From Sinotaia quadrata (taxonomy: Eukaryota; Mollusca; Gastropoda; Architaenioglossa; Viviparidae), in contig CM054182.1 in the NCBI GenBank assembly GCA_028829895.1, positions 35,844,879-35,908,878 of the forward strand: a DNA stretch of 64,000 nucleotides, given 5' to 3'. The first letter of the stretch is position 1. Each line of letters starts with the position of its first letter. A model generated the notes under the pieces. The model had not been told where the DNA came from. It was given only the letters and a program-made list of their open reading frames with translations, and did no database searches. This document shows positions 49,501 through 61,500 of this stretch, in pieces. Position numbers and translations under genes: made by a program.

Positions 49501-52500
49501 CACTTTGGTGAAAGGCATATTATACCCTCCCTGGGCATATTACATCACTTTGGTACAAGGCATTTTATACTCTCTTTGGGCAATTTACATCACTTTGGTA
49601 AAAGGTATAGTATACTTTCTTTGGGCAATTTACAATGAAAAACATATTATACTATCTCTGAGTATATGATAACACTTTTGTAAAACAGTATTAATACCCA
49701 CTGCATCCCATTCAGTTTGCCAATTCCTATCCTTTTCTTGACGTGGTGTCAAAGTGTTTTTTAAATATGCTGTTTATTTTGATAAAAAGTTGTATATTAA
49801 AACATAACTCTATAATATTAATATTCTTACTGTAATTATGTTTATTTTTTAGTCACCCAGAACTCTCACTAAGTATAATGGCAGTCTTGGGACTGCTGAC
49901 ATTATCTTAGTTTAAAATTAATTATGGTTAATCTCACTTGTTTACTTGTAGATTTTTGTCACAAAAATACTGTATCATCATATATAAATCAGCCTGTGAT
50001 GCCAATGCCACTTAGTTAATGGATGTGATTATTATTAATTAATTAATCATCTAAAACTAATTACAAGTGATGAGAATCTTAATTTATTTTTATTAATGAT
50101 CCTCCATCAGACACCACTCGTCTCACTTGGCAGATATACAGGCGCTATAAATAATGTTTTCTCTCTTCCACAGCATATAAGACAACATATGCCATTACAA
50201 AATAATATTCCGTAGATGGAAAACTCCTTACTAAAGGAGAAGACAAATCCTTCTTTAATCTATATTTAGCAAGCCCCCATCCGCTCACTTTCTTTTTCAA
50301 CATAAAGTTATCAATATGTGTAAGAAGGTCAATAAATTTATTAAATCAACAATTAAATATGCATTGTGAAAAATACAGTGAAAAAGATTACTTGACATCA
50401 TTATTTCCAAGAAACCATGTTCAAATAATTCCTTGTTTCACAGTCTTATATATTAAAATACAATTCAACATTATGTCAATACAAATCACAGATAGTCTTA
50501 TCAAAGAACAGAAATGGAATTATTAGAGATAAGCAATAATAATCTTTACATAATCTGATTTAGGTGCGATCTCAACAATCTTTTGTGCCTTTTTGTAACA
50601 CTGTCACAAATTATAGTTCAGTTCAATTTCCAAGTGTTGCTCTCCTCACTTTGAAAACAGATTTGCTGCTTGTTCTCTCAAGTCAACCTGGGCTTTTTCC
50701 ACTATACCAGTTCATTCAAGCAAAACAGCAATTGTAGTAATTTCTAGTACTCCCCCGTCACCAGAAATTTTTGTCGATGTAGTCAGCATACTGTAGTTGA
50801 AAAGATGTCACATCAGTAGATTAGAACACATGTACTGTAATCAACACAAGCCATACTCCTGTTATCATCTGGTGAGTTTGTAATATAGTCTTTAGTTTAA
50901 AGTACACTGAGTTTTAAAGGACCAAGCATTCAGATGATCAAATGGTGAGTTTGTAATATCGTCTTTAGTTTGAAGTACAGTGAGTTTTAAAGGACCAACC
51001 ATTAAGATGCAAGGCATATATTTATAGTTAAATGTGATTGCTTTAGACACATTTGTATGTAGAAATGGAGAATAGAAAGAAGAAATTTAGATATATGTTC
51101 CAACACTTTATGTATAGATACAAAAAAAATTCTTTAAATTTGCAATTAGAATTGAGCATTAAAGAAATAAGAATAGATATAATAAACATAGTTATACATT
51201 GTGTTTCAAATATTTTCTCTCTTTTTATCAGAATTAAAGTTTGTAGAGTGTTTAGTACATCTAAATATGCACCTAATAGGATTTAATACTTTCATTTTGG
51301 ATGTTCAGGTGTGCCTTGTTTGGAAATAGGGATTTCACATATATATCCTACAATTCTTATCACTAAACAAATTGACTGAAGTTAACTAATATCCTTATGG
51401 CCCATTGTTTGCCTGCAAATCTAATATAACAACAGTAATCTTAGTTTCCTAAAGGAAATTGATCACTTCCATAGACTTTTGCTGTTGAGTCAGACAGTAC
51501 TTAATAAAAATTGAAATGCAACATGTATGGTGTGCTATACGTATATCTGATCATTCATCCACTTGAATTTCACAGCATTGCATTTATATATCCATTCTTT
51601 CTGCTATCTCACTTTTAGAAACTTCTTGCAGCAGATACAGTCCATGGCTTTTCTGTTGCTTCATATTTCTCTTCATAAGATTATGTGTAGGACGATCTGG
51701 CTTTATATGCCTGTTTGAGCTAGTTTTATAAGTGTGTTATATTATAAGCTAGTTTTATGTCTGAAAGAGCTAGCTTTATATGCTTGTGTGAGATAATTAT
51801 ATTTCTGTTTGAACTGGTTTTATTTATTTTAATGAGCTAGTTATAAATATGTATTGTATTTTTGTTAGGTGTGGAAAATAATTGTGACTTTAAAAAAAAG
51901 AGAAGATATATTTATCTTATTCAAAAGTATTTATTAATCTGCATAGCACACTATTATATATCTAATAGCTAATTTTGATTTTGTATTGGGGTATTTCTTA
52001 TCTGGAATGGCAATATTTTAGTTTGAATACCTGGTAGTCTCTATATGGAAGGATAGTTGAATGTTATTTGGAGTTATCTTAGGTTCAGTGTCCATAGGTT
52101 CAGGTAGAAGCATAAAACATTTTTTCATTCACTGAGGTTAGTTTAGGCACATAGAAACAGGTAATCAAAGGTTACTTAGAAAGTTCAAATACACAAATAA
52201 AAACAAACATTAAATATTTATTTACAGTAAGGCTGTAGCTGTTTCAGGCATTAAAAAAAAAATTAGCCAATGTTTATTCAGTGTTGGGATAGTTCAGATG
52301 AGATTTAAATATACATTGTTATTTATATTTTAAAATGTAGAATGTGCCTAGTTCCAACACTTACCAGATTAGAAATGCTGTAATAATTTTTAATTGCCCA
52401 TTTCATGCACTGAAGACTGACAAATTGCACTTAGTGTTTATTGAGAATGTTTCTTGGATACTTACTTACAAAATTGACAACATGTTAGAAACCCATAAAT

Positions 52501-55500
52501 AGTGAAACTGGAAGTTTATATAGAATAATAATGATTCATTAATTGATGATCATAGAAATCTAAGTCTCCCAATGTTTGTTTCAATTTAGACTGTGGCTTG
52601 GCTTTAATCTCCAGAAGTTAATTTTAATTTAGACTGCTGCGCGGACTTAGTCTCCAGGTATTTAGTATATGATTTGTACTTAGGTGACCAAGAGTTTAGT
52701 ATATGACTTAAGTCTCCAAGAGTTTAGAATGTGACTTGTACTTAAGTCTCCAAGTGTTGAGCTTAGAATGTAACTTGTATTTAAGTCTCCAAGAGTTGAG
52801 TTTAGAAAATGACTGGTACTTAAGTCTGCAAGTGTTTAGTTTAGAATGTGACTTGTACTTAAGTCTCCAAGTGTTTAGCATATATCCTTGCTCATATCCA
52901 AGTGTTTATCAAATGTAGATTGTAACTTTGTCTTTGTCTTCAGGGGTTTATTTTAATTTAGACTGATTTAGCCATAGTCTCTTACTGTTTATTTTAATTT
53001 AGAATGTAATTTGGTCAGTTTCCAAGTGTTTGTTTTAATTTAGAATGTGACTTTGTCTTAGACTCCAAGCATTGGTTTTAATTTAGACTGATTTAGTCAT
53101 AGTCATGTTTTAATTTAGATTATGACTTGATCAGAGTTTCCAAGTATTTATTTTTAATTTAGATGTGACTAGGTCAGTCTCCATGTGTTTGTTTTAATTT
53201 AGAATATAACTTGATCTTTGTCTTCAAGTGCTTAATTTAGAAATATGACTTAACCCTCATGTCCAAATGTGTTTGTTTTAATTTAGAATATAACTTGATC
53301 TTTGTCTTCAAGTGCTTAATTTAGAAATATGACTAGTGTCCATGTGTTTGTTTTAATTTAGAATATAACTTGATCTTTGTCTTCAAGTGCTTAATTTAGA
53401 AATATGACTAGTGTCCATGTGTTTGTTTTAATTTTAAATGTGACTAGGTCATCATCTTGTCCTCTAAATATGAAATTGTTAGAATTTAGTAATAAAAATG
53501 CATTTAATGATTGTGTAATATTTATTTAGTTAGATGCTGAAGATTACAAAAGCATTTAGTCAGTTTTGCTAAACATGTAACAGCAAGGTAGCTAAGGACT
53601 GAGAAACATTCATTCAGTCATTGCCATAGTCAGATTTTACAGATCAGTCACTGAAGAATGTAGAAATGTGTAGTAGGTGTTTAATTAAAATTTAGCTAGC
53701 CCTGAAGAACATAGAAATATGTAGTCAGTATTGATTCAGAAAGCTGCTAACCCTCACCCTGAAGAGCAGACAGTTGCAGCAGAACCTGCACCCACTCTTA
53801 GTGTCAACATGAGTGTGGCAGACATTAAACCTGGAGTAAGTACCAGTTATAACAAATATGGAATGAAACTGTGTAGCTCTCATTCCACTAAAAAACAATA
53901 TTTAAAGACAACTGTACTTAACCAAAAATAAAATGCTTTCTTTTCACTGCATGGGTCATTGCTGCTCATTGTATTATTAGTGTAACATACTAAAGAATGC
54001 TGTCTTGCAACATTAGTATTGTTAATCATCTTACATAACATACTTCTTGTTTACATGGATGTAAACATTTCACTTGTCACACAGTACTTGGTATATGCAC
54101 TAAATACTGTGTTGCAACATTAGTATTGTTAATCATCTTACATAACTTCTCGTTTACATAGATGTAAACATTTCTCTTTTCACACAGTACTTGGTATATG
54201 CACTAAATGCTGTCTTGCAACATTAGTATCTGTAATCATCTTGCATATGTTACCCCTTGTTTACATAGATGTAAACATTTCTTCTTTCACACAGTACTTA
54301 ATAATAGTATGTGTACTAAATGCTGTCATAAGACAATACACAGCAGTGATAATCATCTTGCTCATTGCTCCCTTGGTTATCTTAGCATTTCTGTTTTCAT
54401 ACAGTATTTGTTTGTTTACCTAAAGTTCATTATTTGCAATTATAAAAACATCATATAAAGATCACCTTACCACCTGTATTACATTCAAACAATTTGCATA
54501 CATAAAATGTTTGAGATGGTATTTTTAAAATTTATGCAAGCACATACCGTCTGACCAGCATTTAAAAAATTTTCTATCTTCTTATACATGTATGTAAAGG
54601 TATAGATAGATAAAAAGAGTTTACATAAAAGTTAAAGATATATATATATATAGAGAGAGAGAGTAACATACATGTGTGTAAAAGTATAGATAGAAGGAGA
54701 GTAACATAAAAGTTAAATATATATATATATATAGAGAGAGAGTAACAAACATGTATGTAAAGGTATAGATAGAAAGTTTGTAACATATACATATTTGTAA
54801 AGGTGTAGACAAAAAGAGAGGAACATATGTAATACACACACACACACAAGTTCTCTGCTTATGAAACTAATTCCAGAGATTTCCTAAATACAAATTTATT
54901 CTTTTATAAAAACACATCCACTGTACAGCTGAGAACTCTGTACATGTACAGCAACTTATGAGGGTGATGAGGAATTAATTGGAGGTGATGGAAGAGGAAG
55001 ATGGAGAAACTGTTGCATCAGATATGGAAAATCGGGGGGTGGGGGGTGGAAGTTTGAGCTTGTTCTTATGTATGAAAGTTAAAAATATGTATGTTTCCTC
55101 TAGAAGCCATTGTGTGATGGTACTTATTTTGAGCATAAGCACTTCACCACCATATTCCAAGCATTCTGTCATTTGGCATTATATCAGGCAGGTCTGTAGA
55201 GTTTATATTTTATATAATGATCAGAGAAAGACAGTAAACATCCAGGCTAGACAGTCTCTGTTTTATGTACTGTAGACACTGTTAACAATCCTGTTAAACA
55301 ATTTATATTGTGTGCAGAGTTAGACACCATAGCAAACTGCGATCCAGATAGACAGATGAAATAAGCAATCTCTAGTTTCTATAAAGATTTTACACCGTAA
55401 ACAGAAAATTAGGCATTCATTATTTGATGTAAAGCTACCATAATCAGATAGGCTAGTTAGAAGTTTACAATTTCATGTAAAGCTACCATAATCAGGTAGG

Positions 55501-58500
55501 CTAGATAGAAGTTTACAATTTTAGGTAAAGCTACCATAATCAGGTAGGCTAGATAGAAGTTTACAATTTCATGTAAAGTTGAATTCTATGATCATACAAG
55601 CTAAATAGTCTAGTTTATATAAACAAGCATATTATTGGCATTTAATTTGTGTATTTCTAGGCACTGTAAACAGATGAGTTTGACAGTCTATAATTTGTAT
55701 TGAACTAGATATGTTGTCATTTATTATTATAATTTTATAATAATAAATGACAACATATCTAGTTCAATACAAATTTCTGAGAACCCTAGACAGTCTTTAG
55801 TTTATGTACAGCTAGACACTGAACAAGTGAGCTAGATATGTAATTTATGTACAGCTAGACACTGAACAAGTGAGCTAGATATGTAATTTATGTACAGCTA
55901 GACACTGAACAAGTGAGCTAGATATGTAATTTATGTACAGCTAGACACTGAACAAGTGAGCTAGATATGTAATTTATGTACAGCAAGACACTGAACAAGT
56001 GAGCTAGATATGTAATTTATGTACAGCAAGACACTGAACAAGTGAGCTAGATATGTAATTTATGTACAGCAAGACACTGAACAAGTGAGCTAGATATGTA
56101 ATTTATGTACAGCAAGACACTGAACAAGTGAGCTAGATATGTAATTTATGTACAGCTAGACACTGAACAGGCAAGCTAGATGTGTAATTTATGTAAAATT
56201 AGTTGCTGTGAACATTTGAGCTAGGCACTGCAATTTATATAATGCTATACACTGTAAACAGGCAAGATAGACAGTCTGTAATTTATTGAAAGCTATATGC
56301 TCTCAACAGGCCATCAAGATGTTATAACTTATGTGGAGCTATACCCTGTAAGCAGGCAAGATGTGTAATTTATGTAGAGCTAGACACTGTTAACTACTGA
56401 CAGTGTAGATCAGTGACTGAACCATTCTATATTTGAAAACTCCTTTTGTGCTACATGGATCAGTACCATTAAAACTTTTGATCCTTAGATCAAACCATTC
56501 TTTTGTTATCAGCACCAACATTGCTTTATTTTTGTTTTTATAATTTATATTAGTTCAGATAAGTTACCATCACTTTAAAATAATAATTATTATTATTTAT
56601 AATAAATGCACACACACACACACACACAAATATATTTGTTTTTTGCTTTTCATATATTCAGAGTCATTAGACCAAACTTGTAATTATTGAGTTTAAATTA
56701 GAAATTCATTTTAATATAAAGAAATTTTCATTTAACAATTTTTTTTTTTTAAAAGAACACCATCTTTTTGCACAATGAGGGAAGTGTGTGTATGTGCGCG
56801 CGCGCGCTCGTGCAAAAATAAAAATGCACCATGCATGTATAAACCCTAAGCACACTTTATTCTATGTTATAGGCATCTGCCTACTATTTCTTCAAAATAA
56901 AACTCCACTCCAGCGTCAGATTATGTAACATTACTTTAAGTACTCTCAGATTGTGTAAATTTACTCTTTAAGTACTCTCAGATTGTGTAACATTACTTTA
57001 AGTACTCTCAGATTGTGTAACATTACTTTAAGTACTCTCAGATTGTGTAACATTACTTTAAGTACTCTCAGATTGTGTAAATTTACTCTTTAAGTATTCT
57101 CAGATTGTATAACTCGAAGTATTCTCAGATTGTGTAACATTACTTTAAGTACTCTCAGATTGTGTAACATTACTTTAAGTACTCTCAGATTGTGTAACAT
57201 TACTTTAAGTACTCTCAGATTGTGTAAATGTACTCTTTAAGTATTCTCAGATTGTGTAACATTACTCTAAGTACTCTTATTGTTGTTGCTGGTTAGACAC
57301 TTATAATGGACACAGAATGTCCTAAAGTTACTATGCAGTGGAAATTTTATTAAGAATTCTAGCATTCATATATTTGTTTGTTGAAAGCTATCACATGTAA
57401 AGATGGTAGAGATTAAATTTATAATACATGTAGTAAGTTTTCATTTTTGTAAGCTAATGTAAATATTCTACTGCCTATTTACTTTTAGGACTCTTGTTTA
57501 TTTAATTGCATATATAATAAATCTTTATCTGGAGATAATGTATTTCTAAGCATGAGACACAAGTTAACAAATGTGCATGGCATTTTAATCTTAATACATT
57601 TGCGGAGAATTTATGGTTTCAGTCTTTAGTTTCTCTTTATGATATGAGTGCTCATACTTTGTGTATGTACGTGTTTATTTCTATCAGTATATTCTCATTT
57701 GTATGAAAGCTACTTCTGGTACTGAATACATTTAATAGAGTGAGTATTGTATTGTAATTAATTCATTTATAGAACAATTGACATTATTTTAACATTGGTG
57801 TCTTTTGGTAAATACAGGCATGTGTGTGAACAAGCTTGGAAAATATAACTCTAACAATTGTATAATTGTGAAATGAGTGTATTTAAATAATATTAAACTA
57901 TATTTACATATGTTATTGTTTGAAATAGAACTTGAATGATTTGCATTTTACTGATTATATATGTTTCACTTATCTCACAAGCTATAGATCTACCCTTTCA
58001 TCAACCAAAATATACATTATTAACGACCAAAACAAATCACAAGCTATAGACATTTTACCAACCCAGACACATTACCAAAAACACCATCATAAGGAGCACC
58101 CAAGGTCGTTAACCCTGACAATTTATCAATTTATATAACAATTAATTTTAGAAATAGGGATATGCCAATGAATATTTGCAAAAATGGATACTAATTATAT
58201 TCTTGTACAACTTACTGTTGACCATCTAATAAGTTTATTTGTCTCTAATTATAGTTTACATTAAATGTATTTTTAAATGCATTTGCATCTTGTGTAGATA
58301 GATAGATAGATAGATAGATATACATACACTGAGTGTGTGTTTCTGTATGTGTGTGAGGGTGTGTGAGAGAGGGTGAAATTTAGCTTTTTTTGTATTACAT
58401 TCTTTTTATAAAGGCAGCACTTATTTCAGAATAGTTAAAAAATAAATAGGAGCAATTCTTAAATTGTTTATAATTATATCAGATAGTGACATTCAGAAGT

Positions 58501-61500
58501 AAAATATTTGCCATATCAGATTTTCTCATTTCTGTTTGACATAGTCTGATGACAATGTCAGATCTGTGAACTCAGATGGAGCCCACTCATCCAAAGCTGC
58601 TGTTGCCTCTCATGATGATGATGATGAAGAGGAGGTAAAAGTATAGTAATCATTGTGATAGCTTTATTTGACAAATTTACAAATAAACTTTGTGTTTGTC
58701 ATTCCTCAGAAAATTTTATGAATTTGTACTCAGTGAACTTGTGAGGTACTTTAGATGTTGAGTAATAGTTAAATGTATAATTATTTTCAAGATTAAGTGA
58801 AAAGAATCTTTGGTTAAACAAAGGTACAATTTTTAAATATATTGTTTAATTATATATATATTTGCAATAAATTAATGAAAGGCTTTTTTGTTCTTGTTTT
58901 ATTGTGTTCTTTAAACCACGTGGTAAAGTTCAAATTATTAATAACAAAGCAGCCAAGAATCAAATATCATGATTTTGAAATTCAGTACATTGAAATATAT
59001 TTTAATCAGAGCATGTGACAATACTGATATTCTCTTGAGCTAGTTTCTTTTCACTTGCTCCTGAGCAGTTAAAAATACTTGATTAATTATTCTAAAATAT
59101 TATTATTAAGCCTTTATTTTAAAAAAAAAAAATTATATGGGTGATGTTTATAAATGAGGATATCAAAATGAAATGACTTACACTTTTATTGTGTAGTGAT
59201 ACTCGATTTTGCACATTTGAATATTTGTACATAAGAATTTCTTATTAAAAATTAAAATTGTTATTTTTTCCCTTATTTTTAGTTTGAAATTCATTCTTCC
59301 ATTCCCCCCCCCCCACATCATTTCTTTTGTACATTTCTTAGCTGTAAGTTTTCCTATTACAAATAATAGTTCTTTTGTTTGTCAATATTGTAAAGTATTT
59401 AGCATTTCTACAAGATAAAAGTTCTCTTATAATTATTTTTAAGATGGTGGTTATTATTTATTGAGATATTTTCTGAAAATTGTTTTACAGTTTGAGTTTG
59501 GGGAAGTGTTTATCCATCAGGCCATCCATACGATTGAATTTTGCCTGGGTTGTATTTCCCACACTGCCTCCTACCTTCGACTCTGGGCGCTCTCCCTTGC
59601 TCATGCTCGTATGTTTTGTTTTTTCTTTAATTTGCACACACCTTCGCAACAGGGGAGAAAAAAATAGCATAAAAGAAGTACCTCTCACAGTCTCAGTAAT
59701 TTGATTTGCAGTTTGCAAATATTTTAAATTTATTCCCAAACTTTGAAATAGATACTGTTCACAGGATGCTTTGTTACACTTGATACCTGTTTAAACTTAA
59801 TATTAAATTAAGTAGTACATTAAGTGAAAATATTTTGGGGGAAGTGAAACTCTGTATGCTGAAACAGTTTGAAGAAAGTCATACCAGGTTTGATCTGTGG
59901 TTTTCAGTACTCGATCATTAGTGTTGACTATGTTGGGAAAACAATCAAGAAGTTTACTCACAGTTTGACTCTTTTTTGGCAACTATGTTGAAGAGGCACA
60001 GCAGATGAATCAGGGATTGAAATGGAATATTTATTTAAGCTAGTCAAAGACCACACTTAAAATATACCTCACTTGTCATGATTCTTACTCTTCATATTTT
60101 GATTTAGATTTACTGATATGAAAAAACCCAGCAAGATAATGTATTGTATTATTATACTTTAAACTCTGTAAGCTTTTTTCAGATTGTAAGAAGCCATAAT
60201 GATCAAATTATTTCTTTATATAATTTTTATTCACTTGTTTTATGATTATATTTGTTGAATTGTGATCAACGTCCCTCTAATTTTTCCCGGTGTGTGTGGA
60301 ACTGGCAGTTGTTTGTGCAGTCTCATTTCCGCATGAGCAAAACTTTTCAGAAACATTTGTGATTTTAAATTGTAACTACTGACTACACTCACATTTGTAA
60401 TAATGTCTTTATTAAAGATGTATGGCTTAGAAATCACCTATAGTTTTCATACTTTATCGCAATGAAAATGTTATGGTATGATTAAAAATGCACCAAAACC
60501 TGTGTGCAGAATTTTGAAAACTGCTGCATGATATTTTCTAATGCGCTGCACACCTTGGAGCATTGATTGTGATCATAAATAATTTAAGTTTTGGATTAAC
60601 CATTGTTCTTGATAGACTTCAGTTTCAATTGTATTCAGTTTGTGATTAACTTTAGTTTTAAGTTAAACCTTTGTATAATTTAGATTTGATTTAGAAATTT
60701 CATAGTTTTATAGTATCAAGTATGTTTATAAACTCATTTAGCACTGAAGCAAATTTAGATGACAAGCCAGATTAATATAATAATGCAGTTGAAATTAACA
60801 AGTATAGATGACAAGCCAAATTAATATAATAAAGCAGGTAAATAATAAAGTAGAATTATTTACTTCTTTAAATTACACATATACCTATTTCTTAACTTTT
60901 AATTTTAATATAGAATGTTTGTTAGGTTTTTTTTTTTTTGGGGGGGAGGTTGTTTAGAATTGAGAACTGTATTTCCATTAGCAGTTCCTTTTGTTTTAAT
61001 TTGAAAGACAGCACTGTTTCTTCTATATTGCATTTCCACATAAATATTATCTACAAACTGTTTTCTTGTTAAGTATTCTGTCTGTATTGACTTTAAACCA
61101 AAACATTTTCTTATGTTGTATCAGCATTGACTTGATTATCCACAAACCAGCTTTCTTCTTAATTGTTCTGTCACTACTGACTTGCACGTTGCAGAGCTAT
61201 CAGAAGTGCTGTGGACAATGGTTTTCAGTCTGGGACTGAAGATGGACTTGAAAAATGGTGCTGGTGGCATTGTAATCGTGGCACTGTGGTTTGCCTGGGC
61301 CAACTTGACTGTGGCAGTTTTGCTGATGATGGAAGGTCTTTCAGCTTTTCTGCACACCCTGCGACTTCACTGGTCAGTTCTGCTCTTAATGGGTTTGCTG
61401 TCAAGACTAGGGAGTAACATTCACTCTTTAGAGCATTTTACTCAAACAAGAAAGATGGTTGTGTTCAAACACTTTTGGGAAAGGGGCCACTATGCAGATT

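Larger units (their letters stand above)
53836..58544. other. intron 20 (4.7 kb), rich in tandem and inverted repeats
   Basis: Contains ~110-bp units with GCAACATTAGTATTGTTAAT at 53990-54400, units with TATATATAGAGAGAGAGTAA at 54590-54800, 48-bp units at 55430-55580, the palindrome at 55692-55775, the 43-bp array at 55801-56190, the 30-bp array at 56915-57280, an alternating GCGCGCGC tract near 56798 and a GATA microsatellite at 58297-58320. No coding exon is seen. Confidence 0.75.

Noticed and set aside
54574..54849. Tyr/Ile-rich minus-strand frames
   Set aside because: They translate the TATATA/GAGAGA repeat of intron 20.
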